Assembly (NCBI RefSeq): GCF_002355535.1
Contig: NZ_AP017457.1
Location: 682,001 to 746,000 of the forward strand
Direction: 5' to 3'
Source of the DNA: Aurantimicrobium minutum
GTDB lineage: Bacteria; Actinomycetota; Actinomycetes; Actinomycetales; Microbacteriaceae
Length of the DNA: 64,000 nucleotides
Below are positions 44,818 to 54,665 of the stretch, piece after piece. How positions within the stretch are numbered: position 1 is the stretch's first letter; each line of letters begins with the position of its first letter. The position numbers were made by a program, and so were the translations under genes. The notes under the pieces were generated by a model. The model saw only the letters and a program-made list of their open reading frames with translations, was not told the DNA's origin and ran no database searches.

Positions 44818-46120
44818 AGTTTCTAAATCTTTTATTGGTGTTGAGCAACACAGTAATCAGGACAATGATTCCCAGTCCACCAATAATTCCAGGTGCCCAC
44901 AAGGCTACAGACACCGCCATTACTCCGGTGAATAGGTCGCCTAGACGTGGCCCACCGGCAACGACGGAATAAAAGACACCTTGAAGTCGACCACGCATTT
45001 CATCTGGTGCTGCTGTCATCAAAATGGTGGAACGGAATATCGCAGAGACTTCATCAGAAGCACCCATACCTACAAAACACAGAGCAGCAAGCACAAGCCC
45101 AACAACACTGACCTCTGACCAGGTGTTGCCGACCGGACCAAACGCGCCCAACATTCCTGCCAGCACGACCACACCAAACAAGGCAATAAATGCGCCATAG
45201 ATGGTGATGGCGCGGCCAATAGCTAGACCAAAACGGTTAATTCGAGCCACAGGTCCACTGAGCAAACTAGTGGAGAAAGTTCCCACGGCAGCCGCTGCCG
45301 TGAGGATTCCCACCGTGGTGGGTCCTCCCCCAATCACGGTGGCAGCAACAGCAGGGAGAACTGCATAGGGCCTACCTAACCCCATAGCAATAATGTCGAA
45401 AAGGAAACTTGTGCGGATATTCGGTGCGGAACGCAAGAATGCAAGTCCTTGCTTGATGCCATCCCATCCCTTAGCAACCGCATCGTGAAGTGGGGGAATC
45501 TTCGGCAACGTAAAGACACCAAAGAATCCAGCCAGCATCAAGACCATGTCCACAATGAATGTCACCGTGAAACCGGAAGTAGCAACAAGGACCCCTGCGA
45601 GAGCAGGTCCCACTGTGTATTGAATGCCCATTGAAATACCACTGAGCGCATTAGCTTTGGGAACGTCCTCGAGCTTGAGGATTCGAGGATAGACCGCCAT
45701 GCGCGCAGCACCAGAGATGATGTATGCCATGGCGCTAATCGTTGTAAAGACATAGAACGGCCACACTGCAACGCTGTCGCCATTGGCTTCGAGATTCGCA
45801 TCAGCAACAGAGAGAACAACAAGACCGATCGTCGAGATGAACGAAACAGTGATGGCTCCCAAAATCACGGTTCTTCGATCTTGGCTATCCGCAAGCATTC
45901 CACCCCACGGCCCAGCAAAAAGCATCGGGATAAGAGCAATGCCACCCACAAGTCCCACCATGAAAGTGTTTTGGGTGATGTCGAAGATTTGGAGACCCAC
46001 CGCCATGATGGTCATCTGAGCACCAATGCCCGAAAGTCCAGCACCAATCCAGAGCCTGGCGAATGCGGGCGAAACCTTGAGCGGCGTCAGATCGACAAAG
46101 CGGCGCTTGGTTTCAGTCAC
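44792..46120 (-). CDS. MFS transporter (MFS_3/EntS-like exporter type)
   Basis: A 442-residue major facilitator with 12 predicted helices. The FARLWIGAGLSGIGAQMT start and the GPWGGMLADSQDRRTVI loop after TM2 match the MFS_3 group, which contains enterobactin exporter EntS and macrolide exporters. No siderophore genes are present. It overlaps the DUF2200 gene and lies 79 bases downstream of the carotenoid desaturase gene, which is on the same strand, so it could belong to the same transcript. Confidence 0.88.
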   Translation of the reverse strand: MTETKRRFVDLTPLKVSPAFARLWIGAGLSGIGAQMTIMAVGLQIFDITQNTFMVGLVGGIALIPMLFAGPWGGMLADSQDRRTVILGAITVSFISTIGLVVLSVADANLEANGDSVAVWPFYVFTTISAMAYIISGAARMAVYPRILKLEDVPKANALSGISMGIQYTVGPALAGVLVATSGFTVTFIVDMVLMLAGFFGVFTLPKIPPLHDAVAKGWDGIKQGLAFLRSAPNIRTSFLFDIIAMGLGRPYAVLPAVAATVIGGGPTTVGILTAAAAVGTFSTSLLSGPVARINRFGLAIGRAITIYGAFIALFGVVVLAGMLGAFGPVGNTWSEVSVVGLVLAALCFVGMGASDEVSAIFRSTILMTAAPDEMRGRLQGVFYSVVAGGPRLGDLFTGVMAVSVALWAPGIIGGLGIIVLITVLLNTNKRFRNYDNRTPEL

Positions 46121-46199
46121 GAAGGAGAGTCTAGCTTTGCCGTAAAGGGCTCACAGGTCAGCGATAGTTGATGTGTTAACGCAATCAATGCCTCGAAAC

Positions 46200-47621
46200 T
46201 TAAAGTTTCTTGAGCAAACGGGCTACAGAATTCATTGATCCACCTAGGACCGCAGGTATTCCGCCCCCGGGGTGAACTGATGCTCCGACTCTCCACAACC
46301 AGGGTCGAGACAGTGACGAATATGCCGGCCGGTGGAATGGACCACCCTGCCACAGTTTCCTCGTTGCCCCGTAGAGTGCTCCCCCCTCAGCACCAAAACT
46401 AGAAAAGTATTTGGGGTGCAAAACGGTGTAGTCCTCAATGCACTCGGCTAAATTGCGCGGAAGCCCCATCATTTGGGAAATACGCCTGAGCTCTCGTTGA
46501 ACAAACTCACTTGAGAGGTCATACTCTTTGCCATCTGAGGGGGCAGTGAGTAACAGTGCAGCAGTTGCCTTGATGTTGGGATAAATATGACCTGGCTTGT
46601 AGTAGTTCACAAAGGCCATAGTTTCTTCTGGAAGTTCTCGCCTATCCAATGCCTCATGGAGTTGAGCTGGGTTGCTGGGCATAATCACCGAATGAGTGAC
46701 GGTTGACTCCGGCAGCGGCTCGTCCAGCACAGCAAAGACAGCAACCCCTGAGCAGGAGACCCTTTCATTTTGTGGAATCTTTTTCCCCAGCAATGCATCA
46801 ATCACTTGGGCATCGGCAGCACCGATGATGACATCGGCGTCATAGAACCCGTTTTCAGTGGTGACACGTCCTCGAGAAATAGAGGCGACAGGCACATCCG
46901 TGAGTATGCGTGCGCCTGCTGCAGTTGCCATTCGTGAAATTGCTAAAGCAATTTCATAGACTCCCCCACGCGGAACGAAAATACCTTCTCGTGCCATGAC
47001 TGCCGGCATCGTGGCGTACAGCGCCAAAGTGCGTTCCGGCGAAATTCCTGCATTCAACGTATGGATTGCAATAACTTCTTTGAATTCTTCTGGCATCCAA
47101 TCCAAACTGGAAAGATACGAGCTTGTTGAAATATGTCTTCCATAGTTTTTGAGCAGGGCATTCACTGCTGGAAGCGTGCTGGGATCAAACGGGTCAGAAA
47201 CGAGAAGTTTGACCATTTCGGGACTAAGCCCTCCATGAATCTCATCAAACCTCTTCCATGCTGGATACCAGTGGTGATCTGGTTCGACGGGAAGATTCAC
47301 CACCTCATCACGAAAGAAATACGTCCCCACCTCAGGAAGTCTCACTAACTCAAGGTTGGCTATTTCTGCTGAAGGTGTTCCAGGACCCAGACTGTCATAC
47401 CGGGAAAAGAGTTCTTCCAATACTGCGGGGAAAGTGACGAGCGAAGGGCCGGTGTCGATGCGTTGACCGGCAACCTCAATGCGACGAGATTTTCCACCAA
47501 TCCATGAGTTTCTCTCCAGAACAGTGACGTAGTGGCCTGCTTTAGCAAGCAGTGCTGCCGCACTAAGTCCACCGAGGCCAGCGCCTACGATGACAATTTT
47601 TTTCTTCTCTGCTGATTTCAC
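46200..47621 (-). CDS. CrtI/CrtD-family carotenoid desaturase-like FAD oxidoreductase
   Basis: A 473-residue member of the phytoene desaturase family. The FAD-binding Rossmann motif is IVGAGLGGLSAA at residues 11-22, with ERNSWIGGKSRR after it. The C-terminal family signature is GASVHPGGGIPAVLGGS. It is shorter than the usual actinobacterial CrtI (about 530-550). Its stop side touches nothing, but its start overlaps the UbiA-type prenyltransferase gene by four bases. In haloarchaea a CrtD-like 3,4-desaturase gene sits next to the lycopene elongase gene for bacterioruberin synthesis. Here either phytoene or 3,4-desaturation of a carotenoid is possible. Confidence 0.85.
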   Translation of the reverse strand: MKSAEKKKIVIVGAGLGGLSAAALLAKAGHYVTVLERNSWIGGKSRRIEVAGQRIDTGPSLVTFPAVLEELFSRYDSLGPGTPSAEIANLELVRLPEVGTYFFRDEVVNLPVEPDHHWYPAWKRFDEIHGGLSPEMVKLLVSDPFDPSTLPAVNALLKNYGRHISTSSYLSSLDWMPEEFKEVIAIHTLNAGISPERTLALYATMPAVMAREGIFVPRGGVYEIALAISRMATAAGARILTDVPVASISRGRVTTENGFYDADVIIGAADAQVIDALLGKKIPQNERVSCSGVAVFAVLDEPLPESTVTHSVIMPSNPAQLHEALDRRELPEETMAFVNYYKPGHIYPNIKATAALLLTAPSDGKEYDLSSEFVQRELRRISQMMGLPRNLAECIEDYTVLHPKYFSSFGAEGGALYGATRKLWQGGPFHRPAYSSLSRPWLWRVGASVHPGGGIPAVLGGSMNSVARLLKKL

Positions 47622-48463
47622 GCTTGATATAAACCAAAGAAAATAGCCAGAACGAGTTGAACCCCCGCTACAGCACCCACGATGTAAGGGTAAGCAACCG
47701 AGTATTTATAGACCCGCTTGGCATTCTCAGGGGAATCATTTTGAGTAATCAGCCACACTAACCAGGCTGCATAACCGGCGTTGGCTAGTGCCAAAGGGAT
47801 GTTTATGAACGCAAAGAAGACAGAAGAAACAGCCCACCAGATAGAGACCCACCACAGTGAGCCCTTGGCACCCAGTAATACTGCAGTGGTTTTTATTCCC
47901 ACGTAACTGTCTTCTTCAATGTCTTGGATGGCGTCATAGGTGTGCTTGGCAAGTGACCAGGCCATCAAACCCCACACGGCCATCCAGATGGGCTCGAAAC
48001 CCAAAGCTAAGGGGACAAAGGCCAGTGGGAAGGCATAGTCAGCATTACTTAGAGAATCAAGAAATGGCCTGCCCTTGAAGCGAAGAGGTGGCGAAGAATA
48101 GAAGTAGAAGAAGAGCGTGTATGCCCAGATCCAGGCGTTTGCTTGCCACGAATAGTTGAGACCAAAGAACACCAAGAAGGGAACGTTCGTGAGAATAACT
48201 CCCCAGAAAATCCAGGGAACTTCCTTCGGATCAATCTTTGCCCCACCATATCCGCCCTTGCGGATATTGATGTTGTCAGTCTCTTGATCAAAAATGTCGT
48301 TGATGCCGTAAATCAAAAGATTAAACGGAAGTGTGACCCACAACAGAATCCAAATAATGTCCCACGTCCACAGCTGGCCAGTGAGCCACATGGCCATGAC
48401 CGTGGTCCCAATGGTGTTTACCCACAACACGGGGCGGGAAATGGTCAGAAGGCGTGAGAGCAC
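47618..48463 (-). CDS. UbiA-family prenyltransferase, lycopene elongase-like
   Basis: A 281-residue membrane prenyltransferase with about nine helices. The first prenyl-diphosphate site is N55-D56-x2-D59-x3-D63 in INDIFDQETDN, and the second is in YDAIQDIEEDS. This matches UbiA enzymes of the CrtEb/LyeJ type, which add C5 units to lycopene for C50 carotenoids. A respiratory-quinone prenyltransferase is a possible alternative, but the overlap with a carotenoid desaturase gene argues for carotenoid synthesis. crtE, crtB and cyclase genes are not in the window. Confidence 0.85.
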   Translation of the reverse strand: MLSRLLTISRPVLWVNTIGTTVMAMWLTGQLWTWDIIWILLWVTLPFNLLIYGINDIFDQETDNINIRKGGYGGAKIDPKEVPWIFWGVILTNVPFLVFFGLNYSWQANAWIWAYTLFFYFYSSPPLRFKGRPFLDSLSNADYAFPLAFVPLALGFEPIWMAVWGLMAWSLAKHTYDAIQDIEEDSYVGIKTTAVLLGAKGSLWWVSIWWAVSSVFFAFINIPLALANAGYAAWLVWLITQNDSPENAKRVYKYSVAYPYIVGAVAGVQLVLAIFFGLYQA

Positions 48464-48553
48464 TTCTCCACTCTAGCCCTCGACGTTTTGATCCGGAGGC
48501 CCTCATTTCATGATTTAGGTGAGTCCTCAGAGCGAGGCCACGTCAGGCAAATG

Positions 48554-48583
48554 AAAAACGACCGACAGAAGCCGGTCGTTTTT
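48554..48583 (-). terminator. Terminator after tRNA-Pro
   Basis: AAAAACGACCG pairs with CGGTCGTTTTT around ACAGAAGC. It lies directly downstream of the tRNA on the minus strand, with a T-rich tail formed by its own stem. Confidence 0.85.
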
Positions 48584-48584
48584 G

Positions 48585-48661
<77 letters not shown>

Positions 48662-48699
48662 TAATCTTTGCGATTTCTCGCGAAGACAACTTGATAATC

Positions 48700-49338
48700 T
48701 TATCGGTTCTTACGGAAAGATTTTTCCCTTCCCGTTTCCCCATATTTGCGCTTTGAGATGTAGCTGGCAATGAATGGGGTCAGCCACAACAGTAAAAGTG
48801 CATAGAGCCCAATCTTGGGAAAAGTTAGAGCAATCACGATTGAGATAGCCAACAGCACCGAGACAACTTCAGAACCGATTAATCCCTTGAGTCTTGTTGA
48901 ATCAGAGGCAAGAAGTTCTGGTTTCTTTATGACGTGAAGCTTCATGAAAAGTTGCGTCAAAGCCAAAACCATCATGGTGGCGAGATAAATGATGTTTGCC
49001 CAGCCTGAGGGCCCTTTCGCATCCACGATAAGAACGGTTGGAAAGGGAATAAAGACAATACCCAACAGCCAAATCATGTTGAGCATCATGATGGGCATAT
49101 CTACTTGCTGAAGTTGGTCAAAGAAGCTGTGGTGCAAGAACCAGTAGTAGGCAATGACAGCAAAACTGAACAAGAATACATAGAACTGTGATGCAACGGA
49201 CTCCAGGAACGCATTGATGCTTTCTGTGCCCAAGTTGCTAGCTTCGTCTACCAGCGGCAACACCAAAATAGTGATCGCGATAGCCACAACTGCGTCTGAA
49301 AAGTTGACGAGACGGTCAAAACCGCGAGAACTAGCCAT
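48700..49338 (-). CDS. TMEM175/DUF1211-family channel-like membrane protein
   Basis: A 212-residue protein with six hydrophobic segments. The N-terminal motif R-x3-FSDAVVAIAITILVL matches the pore-lining signature of TMEM175-family potassium channels. Bacterial members form tetramers that pass K+ weakly selectively. It starts nine bases after the NUDIX gene stop and so may be co-transcribed with it. The biological role in this organism is unknown. Confidence 0.85.
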   Translation of the reverse strand: MASSRGFDRLVNFSDAVVAIAITILVLPLVDEASNLGTESINAFLESVASQFYVFLFSFAVIAYYWFLHHSFFDQLQQVDMPIMMLNMIWLLGIVFIPFPTVLIVDAKGPSGWANIIYLATMMVLALTQLFMKLHVIKKPELLASDSTRLKGLIGSEVVSVLLAISIVIALTFPKIGLYALLLLWLTPFIASYISKRKYGETGREKSFRKNR

Positions 49339-49347
49339 ACAGGTACT

Positions 49348-49848
49348 TTAGCTTCCTAGATGAGCGTCAATGCGTTCGCGAAGCGTAGGCCACGAAGCGG
49401 CAAATCCTGGGTGAAGATCAAAGGAGTCGACGAGGTCGAACCCCACCCACGCAAGAGCTTCACTTTCGGAATCCCCCATTACCGGTTCAAAGACTTCTGA
49501 GGCTTCAACGACAACGGTCGTGTAGCTCCAGAAACCTAGATCTTTAACGTGGGTGAAGACGACAACAACTTTGTCTGCAGGAACCCCCGCTTCTTCATCT
49601 GCTTCGCGCAAAGCTCCTGCAACGGCTTCTTCACCCTGACGTATTGCACCACCAGGGATTCCCCACGTTCCGCCGTGGTGAGACCACTCTGCCCGATGTT
49701 GTAACAGGACCCCTGCTTCCGAATGGAAGACCAGCAGTCCTGCTGCTCCAAATGCGCCCCAATACTTGGTGCCGTCTGGTCCCACCGCCCACGCATCACC
49801 AGGGTCGCGTAAATGCGGCGGTGGGAGGTGTGGCGGGATTTTGCCCAT
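49348..49848 (-). CDS. NUDIX hydrolase
   Basis: A 166-residue NUDIX enzyme. The catalytic box is seen at GGAIRQGEEAVAGALREADEEAG (G-x5-E-x7-R-E-x2-E-E-x-G form), about residues 66-88. It starts ten bases after the der stop. NUDIX proteins cleave nucleoside diphosphates linked to another group. With no other clue, the substrate (for example 8-oxo-dGTP or a sugar nucleotide) cannot be fixed. Confidence 0.9.
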   Translation of the reverse strand: MGKIPPHLPPPHLRDPGDAWAVGPDGTKYWGAFGAAGLLVFHSEAGVLLQHRAEWSHHGGTWGIPGGAIRQGEEAVAGALREADEEAGVPADKVVVVFTHVKDLGFWSYTTVVVEASEVFEPVMGDSESEALAWVGFDLVDSFDLHPGFAASWPTLRERIDAHLGS

Positions 49849-49857
49849 GTGTGAAGG

Positions 49858-51387
49858 CTATCGCTTCCGCTTCTCACGCACACGCATGTTGATGTTGATG
49901 GGAGAACCTTCAAAGCCATAAATTTCACGCAAGCGACGTTGGATGTAACGACGATAGCCGGGGTCCAAGAAGCCGGTAGTGAAGAGTACGAAGGTAGGTG
50001 GACGAGTCGAGGACTGCGTTCCAAAAAGAATGCGTGGCTGCTTTCCACCACGGAGGGGGTGGGGATGTGCCGCGGTGAGCTCTGCCAAGAAGGCGTTGAA
50101 CTTACCGGTAGGGATACGGGTATCCCAAGACTCGAGCGCACGCTCGAGAGCTGGAACCAGCTTCTCCATGTGGCGACCAGTACGTGCAGAGATGTTGACA
50201 CGAGGTGCCCAGGCAACGTGTGCCAGATCTTGTTCGATTTCACGCTCAAGATAGCGGCGACGATCATCGTCGAGCATGTCCCACTTGTTGAAAGCGAGAA
50301 CAAGTGCCCGACCTGACTCAAGGACCAAGTCAATGATGCGAACATCCTGCTCAGAGATGGGCTCGGTAACGTCAATCATGACGACGGCAACTTCTGCCTT
50401 TTCCAATGCAGCACTCGTGCGCAGAGTTGCATAGAAGTCAGCACCCTGCTGAAGGTGAACACGGCGGCGAATACCGGCGGTGTCAACGAAACGCCACACC
50501 TTGCCGGCAATCTCTACCTGCTCATCAACGGGATCACGTGTGGTTCCCGCGAGGTCGTTGACGACCACGCGCTCTTCACCAGCCGCCTTGTTCAGCAAAG
50601 AAGACTTACCCACGTTGGGACGCCCCAGAATGGCAACGCGACGTGGACCGCCAACTTCTTGCTTAGCAACGGCAGAAACTTCGGGGAGCTTGGGGATGAC
50701 CAGATCGAGAAGGTCAGCAACACCGCGTCCGTGGAGTGCGGAAACAGGGTGTGGCTCGCCCAGGCCGAGCGACCACAGGTTAGCAATGTTGGGTTCTTGA
50801 CGAGCATCATCGACCTTGTTGGCAAGTAAGTAGACGGGCTTCTTGGTTTTACGTAGGAGCTTCACAACATGCTCGTCGGTGGCAGTTGCACCAACATTTC
50901 CATCAACAACAAACAAGACTGCATCTGAGAGGTCAATGGCGACTTCTGCCTGTGCAGCTACTGACGCGTTGATGCCCTTGGCATCTGGTTCCCAGCCGCC
51001 GGTATCCACCAGAGTGAACTGGCGATCCATCCATTCGGCTTTGTAGGAGACACGGTCACGTGTCACGCCTGGGGTATCTTCAACAACCGCTTCACGGCGA
51101 CCAATGATTCTGTTAACTAAGGCAGACTTTCCCACGTTCGGACGTCCCACCACTGCCAACACAGGAAGTGCAGGTAGATAGGTAATCTGGTCTGGGTCTT
51201 CGGTTGCTGCATCAAGCAACTCAAAGTCTTCCTCGTCGAGGTCATAGTCATCCAAGCCAGCGCGCAGCGAAGCTGCCCGGGCAATGGCAAGTTCTTCGTC
51301 GAGATCTTCTAGGCGCTCGGAAAGCTGCTCAAGTTCGTTTTCTTCGTCGAACACATCCTCGTCACCGGTGGTGAGGTTCTCAGCCAT
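49858..51387 (-). CDS. der: Ribosome-associated GTPase Der (EngA)
   Basis: Der is a two-domain GTPase needed for 50S ribosome assembly. The 509-residue protein has two G domains, each with GRPNVGKS, the first with DTPGVTRDR and the second with [12 protein letters not shown]-terminal KH-like domain ends in a basic tail (MRVREKRKR). About 65 acidic N-terminal residues precede the first G domain, a feature of actinobacterial Der. It starts 21 bases after the cmk stop. Confidence 0.96.
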   Translation of the reverse strand: MAENLTTGDEDVFDEENELEQLSERLEDLDEELAIARAASLRAGLDDYDLDEEDFELLDAATEDPDQITYLPALPVLAVVGRPNVGKSALVNRIIGRREAVVEDTPGVTRDRVSYKAEWMDRQFTLVDTGGWEPDAKGINASVAAQAEVAIDLSDAVLFVVDGNVGATATDEHVVKLLRKTKKPVYLLANKVDDARQEPNIANLWSLGLGEPHPVSALHGRGVADLLDLVIPKLPEVSAVAKQEVGGPRRVAILGRPNVGKSSLLNKAAGEERVVVNDLAGTTRDPVDEQVEIAGKVWRFVDTAGIRRRVHLQQGADFYATLRTSAALEKAEVAVVMIDVTEPISEQDVRIIDLVLESGRALVLAFNKWDMLDDDRRRYLEREIEQDLAHVAWAPRVNISARTGRHMEKLVPALERALESWDTRIPTGKFNAFLAELTAAHPHPLRGGKQPRILFGTQSSTRPPTFVLFTTGFLDPGYRRYIQRRLREIYGFEGSPININMRVREKRKR

Positions 51388-51408
51388 AGTTTTCTCCTTC
51401 GCCTGCGC

Positions 51409-52077
51409 CTACGCCGTGCGCGAGCGAATAACTTCAACGACCGCATCAATCGTCTGCTCATAAGAGAAGTCAGTTGAATCAACGGTCACAACGCCACCAG
51501 CGGCGGTCATGAAGTCAGATACTCGCGAGTCGGCTGCATCTCTGGCACGCAGTGCAGACGCCGTTTGATCTTGCGATTGCTGCGGAAGTTCCGCAGAGCG
51601 CCTTGCCATTCTAGCTTCTTCGCTGGCTGTCAGCAGGATTCGTACAGGTGCATCCGGGGCAACAACTGTGGTGATGTCGCGACCTTCGGCAATAATTCCG
51701 GGCTTGTCGGTGGTGGCCATGATGTGGCGGAAGAGGTCGCCCAAGTATTGGCGCACCACAGGAATCTTGGCCACTTTGCTCACCACATCTGTGATGCGGG
51801 GCTCTCGTATAGCTTCTGTGATGTCTTCTTCATTGACGCGAACGAAGTATTCATCAGGGTTTGTGCTGATGACGTAACCGAAGTCGTTCAAGGATTCAAT
51901 CACTGCAGCTTCATCCGCTGGATCGACTGTTTCGTTGAGGACATGCCATGCCACAGCACGATAGGCCGCACCGGTGTCGAGATAAGCAAAGCCCAGTGTG
52001 CGCGCCGCTGCTTTCGAAACAGAGGATTTACCACTACCGGCAGGACCATCTATTGCCACAACAATAGGTGTGCTCAT
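51409..52077 (-). CDS. cmk: Cytidylate kinase
   Basis: Phosphorylates CMP and dCMP. The 222-residue protein has the P-loop [12 protein letters not shown] near residue 10. The nucleotide-binding signature is [14 protein letters not shown], and [15 protein letters not shown] follows. The start shares one base with the tyrA stop (TAATG), so translation is coupled. The der gene follows, as in other actinobacteria. Confidence 0.95.
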   Translation of the reverse strand: MSTPIVVAIDGPAGSGKSSVSKAAARTLGFAYLDTGAAYRAVAWHVLNETVDPADEAAVIESLNDFGYVISTNPDEYFVRVNEEDITEAIREPRITDVVSKVAKIPVVRQYLGDLFRHIMATTDKPGIIAEGRDITTVVAPDAPVRILLTASEEARMARRSAELPQQSQDQTASALRARDAADSRVSDFMTAAGGVVTVDSTDFSYEQTIDAVVEVIRSRTA

Positions 52078-53165
52078 TAGGCCACTCTCCAGTCACGTTT
52101 GGTCAGTTCTGCAATGAGGGTCTCCCTCACCTCGGGAACGACAGAAAATTCGACCATACCCATTTGTGCACCTTCGGCATGCTCAAGACGGAGATCTTCC
52201 AAGTTGATGTTGAGCTCCCCCAGTTCTGTGAGCAACTGTGCAAGTTGACCTGGACGGTCATCAATGAGAACAACAATCTGGGCATAGCGACGGTTTAGTC
52301 CGTGCTTACCGGGAAGCCGTGCGACTCCGGCATTACCGGCAGCCATTTCTTCGGCAATGATCTTGCGCGCTCCGGGTGCATTAACATCCTTCAGAGCCTC
52401 AGTGACGCTCTGAAGATCTTTTTGCAAGTTTTCGAGCACTCCGACAATGGAGTCCTTATTTGCTCCCAAAATTTGAATCCACAGCTCAGGTGAGCTGGCA
52501 GCGATGCGTGTCACATCACGCACACCCTGGCCAGCTAACCGAACTGCTTCATCTGAAGCACCTTCAAGTTGTTTCGCCATCAGGCTGGAGACAATCTGAG
52601 GAACATGAGAAACCAAACCCACAGCCTCATCATGAGCCTCTGGGGTCATTTCGATGGGCACAGCACCTAAGTCCAGAACAAGGTCTTCAACAAGGGCGAG
52701 AGCCCACGCAGGAGTGTCCTCATCGCGGCAGACTACCCAGGGGCGACCTAAAAAGAGATCTCCGCGGGCAGAAATGGCTCCGCCGCGTTCTCGGCCGGCA
52801 AGTGGGTGTCCACCCACGTAGTGGGTGATGTCCACTCCCCTGGCCTGAAGCTGGTGCAGTGGTGCCAACTTCACGCTGGCCACATCGGTGACAACAGCTT
52901 TAGGGAATGCCTTAAGTTCTGCCTCAATGACATCGGCCGTGACGTCAGGGGGAACACACACCACGATGATGTTGGGTTTATCGTCTGCGTGAGCTGGGCG
53001 TCCAGCACCAAGGTCTGTGGCGAGGTGCACTGAACTGGGCGAGGCATCGGCGAGCGCGACATCAATCCCTAGCGAGCGCAATGCAAGACCGATACTGGCT
53101 CCAAGAAGGCCAGTTCCGACGATACGGACTTGTGCATTGAGACGCACGGCGTTGGTATCCGACAT
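52077..53165 (-). CDS. tyrA: Prephenate dehydrogenase with C-terminal ACT domain
   Basis: Makes 4-hydroxyphenylpyruvate for tyrosine synthesis. The 362-residue protein has the NAD(P) loop [10 protein letters not shown] at residues 17-26. The catalytic H region is [12 protein letters not shown], and a dehydrogenase helical domain follows. Residues 290-362 form an ACT domain that likely binds tyrosine. It overlaps rluB and cmk by one base at each end (TAATG). In M. tuberculosis this position between rluB and cmk has no tyrA. Confidence 0.94.
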   Translation of the reverse strand: MSDTNAVRLNAQVRIVGTGLLGASIGLALRSLGIDVALADASPSSVHLATDLGAGRPAHADDKPNIIVVCVPPDVTADVIEAELKAFPKAVVTDVASVKLAPLHQLQARGVDITHYVGGHPLAGRERGGAISARGDLFLGRPWVVCRDEDTPAWALALVEDLVLDLGAVPIEMTPEAHDEAVGLVSHVPQIVSSLMAKQLEGASDEAVRLAGQGVRDVTRIAASSPELWIQILGANKDSIVGVLENLQKDLQSVTEALKDVNAPGARKIIAEEMAAGNAGVARLPGKHGLNRRYAQIVVLIDDRPGQLAQLLTELGELNINLEDLRLEHAEGAQMGMVEFSVVPEVRETLIAELTKRDWRVA

Positions 53166-54052
53166 TAGTTGTCTTCTCCTTCGCTCAGATCGTCGTTGTC
53201 GATTTCGGTGTATTCGGGCAGTTCTTCCGTATTGGAGCGCGAAAGCGCAAGCACTGCCCCTAATTCAACTTTAGTGAGGTCTCTCATCTGTCCTACCGGC
53301 AGCGTGCCCAGGTGCAGGGGGCCAAATGCACGTCGCACCAACTCGAGTACGGGGTGGCCTACTTCTTTGAGCATGCGACGAACAATTCGGTTACGACCAG
53401 AGTGCAGCGTGATTTCTACAAGTGAGGTGTCTCCATTATTCGAAACGGAGAGTAATCGTGCCTTATCGGCTTGGATGAAACCATCGCTGAGTTCAAACCC
53501 TGTTGTGAGCTTGGAGAGTGTTTGTGGTGTGACTTTTCCTCGCACCTTAGCGATATACGTCTTTTGCACTCCGAAAGAGGGGTGAGCGAGTACGTGAGCG
53601 AGATCTCCGTCATTGGTGAGAATGAGTAGACCGCTGGTGTCTTGGTCTAAGCGCCCGACATAGAACAGGCGTTCTTCGTAGTGCTTGGTGAAATCTGAGA
53701 GGTCTGGTCTTCCTCGGTCGTCTGCCATGGAGCTGACGACACCGACGGGCTTGTTCAAGATGAGGTAACGCTTGGAGGTGTCTACTTGGACGGGAATGCC
53801 ATCCACGGTCACTTCATCCACTTCGGGGTCAACACGTAAACCGGGTTCGGTCACGAGTTTGCCGTTGACGGCTACACGGCCTTGGGCAATCATGTTTTCG
53901 GCAACCCTGCGTGAGGCTACCCCTGCTGCCGCCATGACCTTCTGAATTCTCACCCCTTGGGGTGCTGCTTCAGCATTCCAGTCTTCTATGGGTGGACGGT
54001 CAGCGTTTTTGAACCCTTCGGGTAAAGGATCACCACTACGAAGCGTCGACAT
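53165..54052 (-). CDS. rluB: 23S rRNA pseudouridine synthase RluB-type
   Basis: Makes a pseudouridine in 23S rRNA (position 2605 in E. coli). The 295-residue protein begins with an S4 RNA-binding domain (RIQKVMAAAGVASRRVAENMI), then the catalytic domain with the catalytic Asp in GRLDQDTSGLLIL. The start at 54052 (MSTLRSGD) overlaps the end of scpB by 17 bases. An upstream ATG at 54103 is inside scpB and less likely. The acidic C terminus (TEIDNDDLSEGEDN) is unusual for the family. Confidence 0.93.
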   Translation of the reverse strand: MSTLRSGDPLPEGFKNADRPPIEDWNAEAAPQGVRIQKVMAAAGVASRRVAENMIAQGRVAVNGKLVTEPGLRVDPEVDEVTVDGIPVQVDTSKRYLILNKPVGVVSSMADDRGRPDLSDFTKHYEERLFYVGRLDQDTSGLLILTNDGDLAHVLAHPSFGVQKTYIAKVRGKVTPQTLSKLTTGFELSDGFIQADKARLLSVSNNGDTSLVEITLHSGRNRIVRRMLKEVGHPVLELVRRAFGPLHLGTLPVGQMRDLTKVELGAVLALSRSNTEELPEYTEIDNDDLSEGEDN

Positions 54053-54665
54053 CGAAGCCTTCCTGGCCATCTGGCAGCAGTGGAGAAATGAGCGGGAGTT
54101 CATCTAAAGAGTTGATTCCCAGCTGCTGCAACAACAGGTCGCTGGTGCCATAGAGGATGGCCCCGGTCTCTGCATCACTGGAGACCTCAGTGATGAGTCC
54201 ACGGCTGAGCAGTGTACGCACGACAGAATCCACGTTGACCGCACGAATCTGTGCGATTTGTCCACGGCTAATGGGTTGTTTGTAGGCAATCACAGCCAAC
54301 GTCTCAAGTGCCGCCTGGGAGAGCTTGGTGGGGTTTTGGGTAAGAACGAAGTCCGCTACAACGTGATCGTATGTTTCGCGAACATATATGCGCCATCCAC
54401 CGCCAACTTCGCGCAGTTCAAAACCGCGTTCAATAGTTCCGTTGATGCCGTTGTAGTCGTTCACGAGGTTCTCAATAGCTTGCTTCACGGCTTTTACTGG
54501 AACACTCATGGCAGAGGCAATGGAAACGACCGATTGTGGTTCGTCTGCAACCATCAAGATGGCTTCAATGGCGCGCTCAACATCAACAGGGGCATGTTCT
54601 GCCACAGTTGCATCCACTACATCATCTACGGTGACCTCGGCGGTGGTTTCTGCGTTATCGGTCAT
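54036..54665 (-). CDS. scpB: Segregation and condensation protein B
   Basis: ScpB is the paired winged-helix (kite) partner of ScpA in the SMC complex that compacts the chromosome. The 209-residue protein starts at MTDNAETT, with about 30 acidic residues before the core. ILMVADEPQSV and LSQAALETLAVIAYKQPISRGQIAQIRAVN are the two conserved blocks. The ATG at 54665 overlaps the scpA end by 11 bases. An ATG upstream at 54794 lies inside scpA and is not supported. Confidence 0.94.
   Translation of the reverse strand: MTDNAETTAEVTVDDVVDATVAEHAPVDVERAIEAILMVADEPQSVVSIASAMSVPVKAVKQAIENLVNDYNGINGTIERGFELREVGGGWRIYVRETYDHVVADFVLTQNPTKLSQAALETLAVIAYKQPISRGQIAQIRAVNVDSVVRTLLSRGLITEVSSDAETGAILYGTSDLLLQQLGINSLDELPLISPLLPDGQEGFDVDAS

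Noticed and set aside
44792-48463. Siderophore cluster around the EntS-like MFS gene
   Set aside because: No biosynthetic or receptor genes are present; neighbours are carotenoid-type and DUF2200 genes.
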